From NCBI GenBank assembly GCA_015680685.1, contig MNCI01006861.1:29754-93753 (forward strand): a DNA stretch of 64,000 nucleotides. The letters run 5' to 3'. The DNA is from Gnetum montanum. Taxonomy: Eukaryota; Streptophyta; Gnetopsida; Gnetales; Gnetaceae. Shown here piece by piece: positions 1 to 12,050 of this stretch. The notes under the pieces were generated by a model. The model searched no databases, was not told the DNA's origin, and was given only the letters and a program-made list of their open reading frames with translations. Numbering within the stretch: the first letter of the stretch is position 1; each line of letters begins with the position of its first letter. The position numbers and the translations under genes were made by a program.

Positions 1-12
1 TATAGCTTTTAG

Positions 13-285
13 GTACCTTGTCTCATTGATAGTTACACTTGGCCAGGTTGTGATTATGGTGGATTGATTCCTTTAATAGTGTTAATGGAAAGAATAAAAA
101 ATGGGGGTAAATGGATAAGTGGTTCCTTTCTAAATTTTGAAAAGCTTAGATGTGATGAAATACTTGAAGAGGGCTAAAGAATTCATAATAACAAAAAAGA
201 GGATTTCACTGAAAAACATTGTGAAGATGTGCATAATTGGATGTCATTGATGAGGCATGAAAAAGGATTTGATTGTGAGGATGTC
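13..285 (+). other. Unrecognised decayed reading frame
   Basis: One plus-strand frame stays open for 54 codons (13-174), meets TAA, then continues open for 36 codons (178-285). The translation is of mixed, protein-like composition (Trp, Cys and charged residues) and not low complexity. I recognise no family, and it is not homologous to the 3' ORF carried by B, C and D. It may be chance, or a fragment of something inserted in or flanking the 3' part of F. Confidence 0.2.
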
Positions 286-1559
286 TAAGGATAAAGAACT
301 TGACTAACCCAACCAAAACATATGCAAGTGGATCCTTCCCAAAGTAGGCATATACCCTTTGTTGCCTTTGCATAACCTCAAACCAAGGAGTTTATGGGGT
401 TCATGGATGGTTAATGGTTATGGAAAGTTAAGTATGAAAACTTGAAAGAAACTACTTAAGAATTTTGACACATCAAACCAAGACATCAAACAAGAACATA
501 AACGCCAATAGTGAGGTGAGGCATGGAAAGCATAGATGGATGAGAGAGAAACTAGAATAGAGTTCTTGACTAAGGTCACATGAAGTCCCTTGTGAATTTT
601 GTGGTTAAGTGTCATGATAAAATCCATCCTTAGTCTAGACCAAAACCAACCACATTCAATAACTTTGCATCACCACTCTATGATTGGTCCACCCGCTTGA
701 GACACAAGAGTGCTCCCACAGAACAACCACCATTCCTTATTTAAGAAGAAAAGAGAAGTAGGAAGTGAGAAAGGACCTTGGTTAGAGGGGACCTTTAGGC
801 ATGAGTAACATGTCTTTCCAGTCCCATAACTAGTGCATGTAGCCTATTTATTTTGTCTAAGGGATGTGCTTTGAATTCTCATCATTTTTTTAAAATGGGA
901 ACCACACCATGCAGAGACTTATTCAACTTCCTGTTATTGGTTGACACAAAATGGTAAGAAATCCATGAAAACACACATGCACCTAACTAAGCAGAAAGGC
1001 ACAAACAGTATCGAGTCCCCATAAAGTCACACCCTATTCAAACTTTTAAATCCTTTCCAAGTCTAGAAACTACCAAGGTCACAAGTTTGTTAAAGTTTTA
1101 TTAATGAAAAAGGACCCCATACTTCTAGAACAAGAAACACCATTAGAATTTATGGATGGGTGGATGTTGTGGAATCACTGCCTGTTTCATAAAAAAGAAA
1201 CCATGGCTTTATTATTAGTAACAAAATTCAAAGTTAGAATCTAGACACCAACAATCAAATAATCGGATAGCACATACCCACATCAAGTAAATCGCACCAT
1301 ACCCAGTTGGCAATAAGGCACATTATTATTAAAACACATTAAGAAGGTCACACCAAAATAAGAAAAATATACAAGAAATTATAAAATATTTAAGAAACAT
1401 AAAACATACTAACGATGTTGTAAAATAAAAATTGAAAAAAATTAATAATGTAAAAACAAAAATGTGTAACATGAATAAGGTGCAAAATAAAAAGTTGTAA
1501 AAAAACAAGGCATAAAACAAAAATGTGTAAAACAAAAATGTGAAGAATTGAGGAGCCAC
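286..1559 (-). other. F 3' noncoding region with two conserved blocks
   Basis: There is no convincing gene here. Read on the minus strand, two blocks match the region downstream of pol in the other elements. One, at about 322-385, contains the reverse complement of AGGACCCACTTGCAT-like sequence. The other, at about 795-915, contains GCATGGTGTGGTTC followed by GAATTCAAAGCA. Both blocks occur in the same order in C, D and E, which supports assigning this stretch to F. The interval 1330-1550 is A/T-rich and its apparent frames are hydrophobic low-complexity translations. Confidence 0.6.
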
Positions 1560-2860
1560 TTATATAGGTAGCATGGATGGCCATCACCCCCATGACTAGG
1601 TTGAAAGGAGGAGATCCAAAAGATTAAGTGTGGTTGTCCATTCGATGAGGTGTTTGTTGCATTGGCTTGCTTAGGCTCATGGAAAGGTTTGACTTGTTGT
1701 GTGTTGACTAGATACTTTTTGTTTAGGCTGTTAGGTTTGTAGATTAACATGGCCTTGGAAGGAAAAGTTTCAAAAATAATATAAGGGCCTTCCCACAATG
1801 TTTGGAACTTGGTTCATTGTGGCACATGTGTGGGGTTCTAGTAGAGGACCTTATCTTCTGGTTGAAGTTTAACTTTCCTAGTTCTAAGGTCATGGTATTT
1901 TCTATTAAATGCCTTGTGCAACTCGTTAGATGACAAAACCACCAATTGGTTTTTGTTTAGTAGGTTGAGATTCATTAATCTTTCTTTTTGTGCTAGACTT
2001 AAGTCAATGTTAAGGTCAGAAACATTAAAAAGTGTATGGAGCTTAGGTTGAATAGGAAGAGTTGGCAATTTTCTAAACATGAGCTTATAGGAAGAGTACC
2101 CTATAAGAAGCTTCTAGTAGAGCGGTAGGCCCAGAGGGCATCATTGAGTTTCATGCTCAAGTCCCTCCTATATTTGCTAACTATTATAGTTAAGATCTTA
2201 GTGTTTTCCCTATTTGTAACCTTAGCTTGACCATTGGCTTGGGGATGATAAGGTGTTGTTAATTTATTCTCAACCCCTAAGCGTTGAATAAGCATTTGAA
2301 AGGTAGTGCCTATAAAGTGGGTTCCGTTATCAAAAATTAAGGCACGTGGCACACCAAACCTATTTACAACATTCTATTGTACAAATCAAGTAGCAGTAGA
2401 AGATGTATAGTTGGTAATGGTTGCTGCTTCTACCCATTTCATACAATAGTTAACAACAACTATGATGTACACCTTTCCATTTGACATGATTGTGATGGGA
2501 TTCATTAAGTCAATGCCCTAGATGTCGAAGGGTTCTAATGGTTAGATCCACTATTGAGGTCCCTTCATTTGAGCGGTCATTGCACCATCACATTAGCAAT
2601 GCTCACAAGAACAGACAAATTGGTAAGCATCACTGAAAAGTGTTGGCCAATAATATCCTACCATCAAGATCTTAATGGCTGCATGTCTCCTAGCATAGTG
2701 GCCCCCACAAGGACTCTCATGAGCATCTTGGAGAATGCACAATTGATCAACATCAGGGACACAACAATGAACTAGGCCATCGATGCACACCTTGTAAAGT
2801 TGCCTATTGATCTCCATGAAGCATTTTACTTGGTGAAGAAACTATTGTTTCTTCCAGTGG
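1560..2860 (-). pseudogene. pol: F integrase (decayed)
   Basis: Integrase would insert the cDNA into the host genome. Seen in order on the minus strand: an HHCC zinc-finger region (about 2600-2740, with GGHYARRH and ending CSCEHC), the YWP motif, a core with the first Asp near 2508-2516 (GID), the second Asp in FDNGTHF (Asp codon 2329-2331) and YHPQANGQ. The catalytic Glu expected after GQ is AAG (Lys) at 2221-2223, a G-to-A change. The C-terminal part (about 1560-2080) ends in SHGGDGH, as in C and E. Several stops interrupt the frame. The lost Glu and the stops make it non-functional. Confidence 0.85.
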
Positions 2861-3500
2861 CCCAACCCTTATGGCATCTCTTAAGTGAGAAGATAGGTGA
2901 GAATGTCATCATACCATTTAGGCTCAATGGGCAATTGTTTAGTTATAGCCTTAACAAAGAGGAGTTCATTAGGAAACTGATTAGACAGTGAACTTTCCTC
3001 CTCTTTGTTGTCCTGTCGTAATTGAGACAAGTGATCAACAATCAAATTCTTAGTTCCCTTTCAATCTACCATCGTAAGATCAAACTGCTGCAAGATCACC
3101 AGCCATTGTATGACATGGGGGCTCATCGTTAGCTTGTTCATCAAGAAGCAAATTACATTGTGGGCCATGCACACAAACACTTTGTATCCAAGCACATAGT
3201 ACCTAAATTTCTCTAAGGAAAACACCACTATCATCAATTCTTTTTTTGTGATGGTGTAGTTTAGCTATGCACCCACAATGATTCAACTTGTGTAGTGGAT
3301 GTAATATGGACATTTCTTGTCATCTAACTACACAAGTATAGCTCCCAAGGCATAATTTGATGCATCTGTTGTGATATGAAATGGTTTGGACCAGTTAGGT
3401 GCTTGTAGAATTGGAGTTTCTATGAGCTTCTACTTGAGGCTTTGGAATGCCTTTTTGCATTTCTTGGTCCAGATGAACATAACATCTTTCTTTGTTAGCT
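2861..3500 (-). pseudogene. pol: F RNase H (decayed)
   Basis: RNase H would degrade the RNA strand during reverse transcription. The minus-strand translation shows the RT-RH connection (LTKKD...W), then DASNYALGA, a TKKELM motif carrying the conserved Glu, and a downstream segment ending before the integrase zinc finger. It is continuous in order with RT on its right and INT on its left. Stops at several positions and loss of the Asp in the LGYKVFV stretch show decay. The region between RH and the integrase finger (about 2861-3000) is a connector with no recognisable motif. Confidence 0.75.
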
Positions 3501-4480
3501 CAACCAACAATTTTGCAATCTTATAGAAATTCTCTATAAATCACCAATAGTAGCTAGTATGTCCAAGGAATCATTGAACATCTTTAACAATTTCTAGTTG
3601 GCAAGTTATTCCTTAGATGACCTTAATCCTTTTAGGGTCGATCTCAATCCTTGCTTGTGAGATTCTGTGCCCCAATACAATGCCTTCCTAGACCATCAGA
3701 TGGCTCTTTTACCAATTGAGCTGAAGATTGGTCTCCAAATGGTCCAAGGCTTGCTCAAATATAACCCCATAGGTGGAGAAGTAATCCATGAAGACTTCCA
3801 CCTGACTAATGATATGCTACTAAAAAAATACTTAAGACCAGGTTTTGAAATGTGACAGGGGCATTGTGTAGACCAAATGGCATCTTTCGATATGCAAAAG
3901 TCCCCCAGGGACTCGTAAATGTTGTTTTGGCCTGATCCTCTGGCGTGATCTAGATTTGGTTATAGCCACTATAATCATAAAAAAAAAACTGTAATAGTAA
4001 TTCCCATATATAGTGTCCAACACTTGATCCACAAATGGTAGTGGAAAGTGATCTTTGAATGTTGCCATATTCAATAGTTGAAAATCGATGCAAACTTGCT
4101 ACTTACCACCTTTCTTTGGCACAATCACAAGTGGACTAACCTACTTACTATCTACAATGGGATAGATAAACCCCACCTTAAGAAGTTGTTCAATTTCCTC
4201 TTTAATGATCTACTTCAAATTGGGGTTTAGTTGCCACTGTGGCTACCTCTTTGGCTTCATGGCTGAATCAGTGTAGATATGATGTTGGCATATCCTAAGA
4301 TCAATCCTTGTAAGATGAGGATATGACCAAGCAAAGATTGTTGGCCATTTTTTTACCACATTTAATAGCATCTGTTTCTATTTAGGAGTAGGATTTGCAT
4401 TGATTATTACTGGCTTCCCATTTTTTAAGAATGCATATTCCATGCTAGCATGTATATTTTTTAACTCAAGGGGCTCTTAT
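3501..4480 (-). pseudogene. pol: F reverse transcriptase (decayed)
   Basis: The minus-strand translation gives a Ty3/gypsy RT: an N-terminal segment beginning MEYAFLKNGKPVII, then VSPLVIVPKKGGK, DHFPLPFVDQVLDT, a frameshifted palm region and EVFMDYFSTYG. The last is the YMDD-type active site, with the second catalytic Asp changed to Tyr (TAC at 3781-3783; GAC in D). KDHFPLPFVDQ and the segment around it are typical of Athila/Tat RTs. A frameshift lies in the A-rich tract near 3980. The enzyme is dead. Confidence 0.88.
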
Positions 4481-4639
4481 TTAAAATTTTTAGGAATTTC
4501 CAACTCTCCCTAATAGGTATCATCGTTTTCATTGTCAGAGAGTTGGTGATGAACTTGCACTAGTTCATCCATGCCTATGACATAAATGCATGTTAGGCTC
4601 TTAGTAGGTTCCATGCACATTGTGCTATTTTCAGAATCA

Positions 4640-5300
4640 GCAATCAGCCACTAGGTGTCCTCTTATTTTGTGGCTACTACATATAGACACCTCTGAATAT
4701 CTACTTCATGTACACACTACTTGCATATGGAAATAAAAGCTTGTTTCATGGACTAGAGTTTCTACATGCAATTACACCATGTATCACTATACGCAATGCA
4801 TGGAACTCGTTTCTTCTTGATCTTTCCAAATGCATTTTCCTTAGATATCTCAAAGGAAAGATTTTTTAAGCTCATTTTTGCATCAATAGTGCTTAGCCAT
4901 GACCTTCCCATAATGATTGGGAAGCCCCCCTTATAGTTCTCAACCTTGATTACTAGGAAATCGGTAGGATAAGACCACCCACAGACAATGGTTACAATGT
5001 CTTCTACTAGTTCCAATGAAATAGTAATGGATTGGTCTACTAATTCTAATTGAATATTGCTCTTCTTGAGAGGTGGTAGGTACTAGGTAGTATACATCTC
5101 ATGAGAAACCAAGTTAACATTGGAACCTGAATCAAGAAGAGCTTTACATGGTTCATTCCTAGCAATCTATAAATAGATAAGCGGACTCCCAAGATTAGCT
5201 AATTTCTTGGGAAGGTTTGTAGCTCATATCCAATCAAATATGGCATGAGTGAGCATAACAGTATGGATTTTGAACAGTATTTGGTTTGAAGGGTTCTTGA
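4640..5300 (-). pseudogene. pol: F aspartic protease domain (decayed)
   Basis: This is a retropepsin-type protease that would cleave the Gag-Pol polyprotein. The active-site Asp-Ser-Gly is intact (5125-5133 on the minus strand, within ALLDSGSNVNL). It is followed by a conserved flap and core (VEDIVTIVCGWSYPTDFLVIKVEN) and by IIMGRSWLSTIDAK, the counterpart of the ILGRPWL motif of plant Ty3 proteases. A stretch of 84 codons (4762-5016) is open without a stop. F keeps DSG, whereas C and D read DLG. Confidence 0.85.
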
Positions 5301-7786
5301 TAAAATGGTTTATAGAGAATGAGGAAGGAGCAAGGTGACCAACTGCCTAAGTCTGTGAGAGCTTAGTAGGGTTGCTGGATCAAAAAAATGATCTTTTATG
5401 AGCATGAGGTTCTAAACCACTTAGTTGATTAACCAATTTTAGATTGATGGCCCCAGTAGCATTGTGTTGCTGTGGCTTGGCTAGAAGTTCATCTTGCATA
5501 GATGGAGCAAGTGGTAGCTACGTTGAGGATGGAGGAATAGGTGTAGAAATAGGAGAAGGATAAGGATGGAAGGTGGTATCCCTCCTGGAATGTGGAGAAT
5601 GAGTTCTATAATATTCAAGAGTATAGTACTGATGTTGGAAAGGAGAAACATGATTAGAAAAGTCATGTGGAGATAGGGGTTGATGAACGTAATACCCATA
5701 TGGATTTGGTCATCTATAAGGGTACTATTGCCTTGTCAGTGACAACGCCCATGACTATGGTTGCTACCGCTATTAATATTGCTCGTATAATTATGGTGGA
5801 GTTCGACTTGGATAATATTTTTCTTGTTGATGGAACTACCTAGGATTGCTTTGAGAATAAGGTAATTTTTTGGGTGTTTTTTTTTTGCTAATTGTGGATT
5901 CAGAGCATACACCCTAGACTCTTGTAAGTGTCACATGATGGGGCAATATCCCTTAGGATGTTCATATTTGCAAATGCCACATCCACCATCATCGTCTAAT
6001 TCAATTTCTATAATTTCCTCTATGACAACAATCTTGCCCTTACCCCGTTGATTGGCACATTCAGCTTCCTTTTGTCTCCATTGATCACAATCACTACTTT
6101 GTTCTTTGGACTCTTTAGAAATTTTCAGAATAGCTTAAGATTTGCTATCCATAGAGTTCCACAACTGATCTACCTTAGCCAAAATTTTAGAGGAAAATTT
6201 TTGAATTGGCAAGGTTTTTCGGTTAACCAGCTCATCAAGTGATGATTCCTCCTCACTGTCACAAATTGGATCTCCCTCTTGTGAATGGAAGGATCTCAGT
6301 TGCATTCTTCTATACTTTTGCATTTCCTCAACTCTCCTTCTTCTTTTGCTACTTGCTTGATCAACCTTTAGATCTAATGTGCTCTTAACTCTGATAGTCT
6401 TCCTTCAGCGTATATCCCAAGAGTTCCCCTTGTTTCAGAGCGAAGCCCATCTATGATGTGGAGAAGTTGTTCCTACTAAGAGTAACCATGGCCAAGCCAT
6501 TAGTGTAATAAGAAATAATATCTGCCCATGGTGACATCCAAGGACTCATGTGTTCCTTGCTTCCAACCTTGAATTTGCCTTCTCAAATTGGACACTTGGG
6601 AGTATGTTTAATACTTGTTGTTGAATAGTTCAAGCATCGTACTTTATCTACGGATTGATTCTGGCTCCAAGGACCAGTACTAGCTTTCTGCTTCTTTGAT
6701 GAGTGTCCTAGGAAACAACTTAAACTTTTACCAATTATTTTCTATGTTTTGTAGAGCACAGGAATCATGAAAAGCCTAAAGATGGTTTTATGGATAGGAG
6801 TTATATCCCCCCTCAAACTTCGAGATGTTGTTCATATCTAATTGCTTGATCTTGCTATCTTTCACATGCCTTGTTGGAATTCTCATTGCCTTTGCAATGT
6901 TTAGCATGCTTCGAGTGGTGAGTAAAGGCTCATCGTAGCCATGATCCTAGTGCCTACAATGCCCTTTGCTACCCCTTAGTTCATGGCGATGGGCCTCTAT
7001 TGAATGCTTGTGCCCTAGATCTTGACTTGCCCAATGGTCCTCACAATCATCTTGGTCTCATTGGTCACCTCCATCATGATCCCATCTCCTATAGTTGCGT
7101 TCGAAGTTAGAAGAGGAAGAAGATGACAACGAAGGTGAAGAGGAAGGAAGACTAGCATCATCATGGTGCCTACCATCCCCTCTTCAGTGGTCGTGGCCAT
7201 GATTGTGATCATGCTGCTTGCCTACATCCCTTCCATAACTCTCCTTCTTGGATCCCCCTTTGTTATGGGATTCATTCTTTCCAAAACCATGATAATGTAT
7301 TGTGGATTGCAAGTTCTAGTTTTAACCTCCTCCATCAAAGTCAAAGAGAGGAGTCTCTTTGTATGGAAAACCCCCAGAGAAGGGTTCTCTACCATCTTTT
7401 TAGTACATTAGGAATGGGGAATCATTGGACCACTTCCCCTTCAAAGAATTGTAACGTTGCTCTAGTTGTCGATCCCTAAGACATTGTGCATTAGTGGGAT
7501 GATAATCCTTGGCATCACTATCCTGTACAACATATTCAACATGAAACCCATGGATGCCCAACTACATAAGAGTTTGGTAGAGCATTATAGGAATGGATTG
7601 ATTAGATGGAAACACAATGTTGCCCTCCATGTCTTGCCACTGTAGTTGTTCATCCTGGTGTAAGACAAAGGTGAAATTGGGTACATACTCATCAGGATGA
7701 GCATATATCACTTTGTATTGCTAGGGCACTTGTTGATTTACTTCATTAGACTTGGGCAAAGAATCACCCATGTGAGAAGAAGACAT
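5301..7786 (-). pseudogene. gag: F gag (decayed)
   Basis: Gag is the structural capsid/nucleocapsid polyprotein. The ATG at 7786 (minus) lies about 145 bp after the PBS and begins MSSSHMG, matching the starts in A and E. In order: an N-terminal region with NFTFVLHQDEQL (about 7650-7690), an Arg/His/Asp/Ser-rich linker, the capsid-like core with LDMNNISKFEGGYN (about 6800-6850) and YSQVSNLRRQIQGWKQGTHE, a charged region (about 6130-6320), a nucleocapsid-like CKYEHPKG (about 5965-5990) missing part of the CCHC set, and a Pro-rich tail running to the protease. Many stops are present, mostly at former CAA, CAG or TGG codons. Confidence 0.85.
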
Positions 7787-7930
7787 CTTGTATCAAAAGA
7801 CAAGAAATGCAATGTACTTTCTTAAAATTGTTGTAGTTATTTTGATGTATGATGTGACTTTAGGGTTTATTCCAATGAAGTTACATAAATTTTCACTAAA
7901 TCCTAGGTAGCACACATAATAAACTAAAGA

Positions 7931-7949
7931 TCCCTCGTAATGGTGCCAA
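7931..7949 (-). other. F primer-binding site (tRNA-Asp-like)
   Basis: Directly next to the 5' LTR, the minus strand reads TTGGCACCATTACGAGGGA. Plant tRNA-Asp would need TGGCGCCGTTGCCGGGGA, so this fits with several transition changes. Confidence 0.8.
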
Positions 7950-8841
7950 TGATGAGTAGTGAGTATACCCTACACCCAACCATACAAATTACAAGCGTTC
8001 ACGTGTAATCTGGTCAAATTTCATAGACCTTAAGTTCCTAAGTACACTAGTTCTAGGAAGTGAAATCTAATCGTGTCAATTGTTGTCTTCCAAACTACAC
8101 TTATGAAGCTTAGTTGTATGTTTAAGTGTAATTAGGACACATGGTTTTTATTATTTTATATTTTATTCACCTACAATTGATAACAAGTGAAACTCAATTT
8201 ATTAACCAATTTAATTAATTTGATTGCTAATTAATAACTAACTATCCTAACATAAGCATTCAATCCCACTTTCCCTACACATCCTGAACACGTATAATGC
8301 TACTAGGTTACCAAACGTTAAGCATTGTTGGGATTACCAAGCATCATGCGCATGCTCAAAGTAGTCATACTTATGTGCTTAATTAATTGTTATTTAGCCT
8401 AGCTAACTTAACTCAGCTTAATTTAACTTAATTACTTGGAAGCATTAAAAAAAATTGCATAAAACATTAAATGCATAAATAAAATATTTAATTTAGCCAA
8501 AGTGCTGTAAGGTTTATCAGAAAGCTCATCTTTATTATCGCACACACTGCCATGCCAAGGTATAATAGTGCTCAAATAAAGATCCATACACTCAATGACT
8601 CCTGTTGTGGGCACTTGGGAAAATATTCTAACTTTGGAGAAAAGAAACTGCAATAGCTCTACTATGCTATGGCAAAACTTATTCCTAAACTGTCCTTCCA
8701 AGAACTATAGTTATAGGTTTGCACACATCCCGCGATATCAGATATATGACATTACTTCTTGGGCCTTAATATCAGGTATTTGATATTAGGGCTTTGATAT
8801 TAGATATCTGATATTAGAGCCAGACAAAATATGATTCATCA
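7950..8841 (-). repeat. F 5' LTR
   Basis: The repeat is bounded by TGATGAG (7950) and TTCATCA (ending 8841), the same termini as the other LTRs here. On the plus strand it starts with a decayed form of the AGTGGCGAGGTACCCCTACACTC block shared by A, B and E. At 8735-8815 it carries repeated GATATC/GATATTAG units, decayed counterparts of the GATATCGCG dyads of E. Length is 892 bp. No second F LTR is in the window. Confidence 0.85.
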
Positions 8842-10080
8842 ACAATGAATGACAACTACATGAAACTAATAAGATGAATGTAATATTCTAGTAGTTAAAC
8901 ATAGGACCTCATATGGTTTCTATGATGATGGAGCATCTAATGGCAATTTGTATATCGATTATAAGCCATAGATTTGGGAAGTGTTTCATATGTCCTATGT
9001 TTGTAGTCTATCATGTTTAGTTGAGGTTCTTAGTATTCCAAGATGCAAGCTAGCCCCTTATGTCACACTTTGAGGTTGTGTACACAATTCAAATCTCCTT
9101 GAAATGATTCTAGCTTCATTTAGATGCTCTATGATCCCTTTGTCATGCTTTCTCAAGTTCTGGCTTTTACCCAGGATCCATCATGTAGAGTGTGGTTGTG
9201 TGTGNGGGAAGAGAGGATGCACTAACTACCCTAAGTCAACACACCCCTTTCTTGTTCAATTCTATGTCTAAGTGTCAAAGGTGCATTCCGATTGGCTATG
9301 GTTGCATGGATGGACCTTCATTGATGCCTAGGCACTGACAAACCTCCTTCATTACTTCATGAAAACTATTAATGCCTAGGATGAACTCTCACACATAACT
9401 TATTCATATCTTAGTCTTAATTGGGATTTCATTTGAGCTTTTTGACATCTCGTTTATGTGAAGAGATCTTCATCCCTTAGGTAATTTGATTTCTTTCCTT
9501 GTCTTATGTGTGTTTTGAGTCGACACTTTCACAAGTGTAGCTAGACTTTGTTAGAGTACTACCTTGCTTATGTAGCTCAAAACCATTTGGTTGATGCAAA
9601 GTTGAGTGTTTGCATAGTGAATACAGTTGATGGTTTTCCTTTGTTCCACCATTGATTCCTTATACACTAAAACACCAAAACTATTATAAAATATTAAAAT
9701 AATAAAAATATTTATTTAATTAATAGTCCACAATGATTCATCCTTGTCAAAGGATATCATAATTGTATGGTATGGTGTTGAGCCATTAAGGTTGGTACTA
9801 ATGGCCATTTTCATTACATTTCATGTGTGGTAGTACACTTGTCCGAGGAGGTATTGCAATGCATGTGTATTTATATTTTTTTTATTCTTATATTCATAAA
9901 ATCCATAAAAATATAAAATATAAAATTATAAATATTATCTCTATTCCCTATCATGGCAACATAGGTTCTTCATTTGTATCATATGTATTATAATTTCTCT
10001 TATATTTATTGAATGCAATGATATACACAAGTATTCTTGGTTATCCACTTAACATTGTCTTCGAAGCTTACGACCATATT
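8842..10080. other. Unassigned intergenic DNA
   Basis: I see no coding frame, RNA gene or LTR here. The stretch is A/T-rich, with AT-only patches at about 9680-9720 and 9880-9940 and one ambiguous base at 9205 that may mark an assembly join. It flanks the F 5' LTR and precedes the G gag remnant, so it may contain the decayed 5' end of G. Confidence 0.4.
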
Positions 10081-12050
10081 ACATTACATTTTGTATGATA
10101 AATCCCATTGATTAAAACTAGCAAGTATGGTTTAGTTAAGCAATGCAAATTGATTAAATCAGAAGCCTTAGTTGGTCCAATCACTTTCAAAAACATAGTG
10201 AATGAAGCAACACTTCCTATTGTAATAAAATTTCATCAAGACAAACTAGGATAATGTTGTGATGCTCATGGACAATTTTGCAAAGAACTTAGAGAAGTTG
10301 CACTTGTTGCCTTTGAGGAAGCTTTTTCCAATCAAGGCTTCATTGAGGATTTGGTAAATTATGATGATCCCACAACAATTAAAGTATGTTTCCCATGAAA
10401 AGCAAGAGCTTCATCATATGATTCCATGGCAAGAGTACAAGCGCATACATGTTGTGAAGCAGGCACGACCTTCTCCTAGACACTTTTATTGCTACAACAT
10501 GAATGATTCTAAGGGAAGGAGGTTCATGCATTTTTATCCATGGGAGTTAAGCTATGCTTCTAGTGATTCAAAACACTCCATCATTTCGTCTTTATATTTC
10601 CTTCATTTGAATGGAGGTGTTGATGGCTTGGATGAGCCATTATTTTCATGGACCTACCAAGGTCAAATTCATGAAGTCGGTTGCATCCCACTAGAAAGCA
10701 TTGAGGAAAGTAGAATCAAAAGGGTTGATTTGGCAAACATTCCCACATTTAGTGGGAAGTTACATGATGGTCCCCAGCTCCATGTTGAAACATTTATCAT
10801 CTCTTGTGAACTACAAAGATTGAATAATGAGTGGTAAAAACTTTGTCTTTTTTTCATACACACATTGATTATGATAAAACATGGTATCAGTCTCTTCCAT
10901 CTAACTCCATCTCTTCTTGAGGAGACATGTTAAAAGATTTTAATATTATATTCTATTCTTATTCCCAAGTTACAAACCTTATAAAGAAGATAATAGGATG
11001 AAAGAAGTATACTAATGAATTGTTAGATATGGTCATAGAATAGTATAATTACAACCTCAATCAATGTCCAAATCATAAGTTCAGCAAATGTGACCAGTTA
11101 ATGCACTTGGTAGAAGGACTATAGTCATAAGCTTGTGAAAGGGTGGATATGTATGTCATGGATGATCTTCACTAGAGGTCAGTGGCTCAAATTGTTGTTG
11201 TGTTAGATTTTGTAGCTAAATTGAAAGGTGAATGACATAAGCATGCAAATGTAGAGGAAGCCAACATAAATCCCTCATGTTAGAAGGGTGTAAAGAATCT
11301 TGAATGTAAGATTCAACCTTTTGATACTATTGAATCCCTTGTTTAGGAAAGCATGAGAATGAAAAAGACTTTAGTAGACCTTACCAAGATTTTGAACATG
11401 CTAAACTAAAAAATAACATCAAGTTTTAAGGATTTGGAAAAAAAAAAGTCATTGAAGTGACTAGTGAAGTTAAAATAATGAGTAAGAGGCCTTACCATGA
11501 TCAATTTCCTTTGTGGTCCATTTTTTAGCCACAACTTCAACAATAGATGGAACCTGATCCTTGGAGTGCTCCCTCTACATTGCAATAATATTTCTCATGT
11601 CATCCTTCTTTCTATCATGAAAATTAGCAGACCATGAATCAAATACCTCATGTAATACCCCACCAATATGGACCATATACACCAAAACCATCTCTGCAAC
11701 CATAGGTTCACCAATGTCCATCATGACCTTTAGTACCATTATAAGAGGGAATTTTAAATCATCCATAGTGAAAACATGTCTAGTTTCTTAATCCTAGGTA
11801 CTACCCTCATTTTTCATCTTCATACACTATTGGATAGTACCATGGTCATCATGTTCATTCCATGGAAAGAAATTCATCACCTCATAGATGAAAGCATTTT
11901 CATAAAAGAAAGAAGAACACAACTGTTTATGAGGATTCATGCTCATCCATTTCTTCACCATTATCTTCAAAGAAATATGATCAAGTAGGATATGCTTCTA
12001 AAAAATAAGTTCAACAAAGATGTTATCAAGTTCTAACTTTGAATTCAATT
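10081..12050 (+). pseudogene. gag: Element G: divergent gag remnant
   Basis: A 158-codon open frame (10361-10837) ends with SRIKRVDLANIPTFSGKLHD and a Gln/Leu-rich segment that aligns with the gag core of A (SRIKRLDMNNIPRFEGRYN). After a stop the homology continues: WYQSLPSNSI (about 10880) matches WYRSLELESI, and NQCPNHKFSKCDQLMHLVEG (about 11055-11115) matches HRCPGHGYSQQDQLRHLMDG. A charged region then a Pro/His/Ser-rich tail follow to about 12050. No LTR, protease or RT attaches to it. It is more diverged than the other gags and is probably an older relative or a separate subfamily. Confidence 0.72.

Larger units (their letters stand above)
1..8841 (-). mobile_element. Element F: Athila/Tat-like Ty3/gypsy retrotransposon, 3' end outside window
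   Basis: Reading leftward on the minus strand the order is 5' LTR (7950-8841), PBS (7931-7949), gag, protease, reverse transcriptase, RNase H, integrase and a 3' noncoding region that runs off the left edge. This order (RT before INT) defines Ty3/gypsy. RT and INT similarity, the tRNA-Asp-like PBS and the LTR ends point to the Athila/Tat branch. Its LTR belongs to the same family as A and E (decayed GATATC motifs, same terminal sequence). Many in-frame stops and substituted catalytic residues in RT and INT show it is dead. The bases just right of the LTR (ACAAT, 8842-8846) would be one copy of the target duplication; the other copy is off-window. Confidence 0.88.

Noticed and set aside
1329-1559. 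Phe/Leu-rich minus-strand frames resembling membrane proteins
   Set aside because: The DNA is A-rich low complexity, so the hydrophobicity follows from base composition; it lies after the pol terminus.
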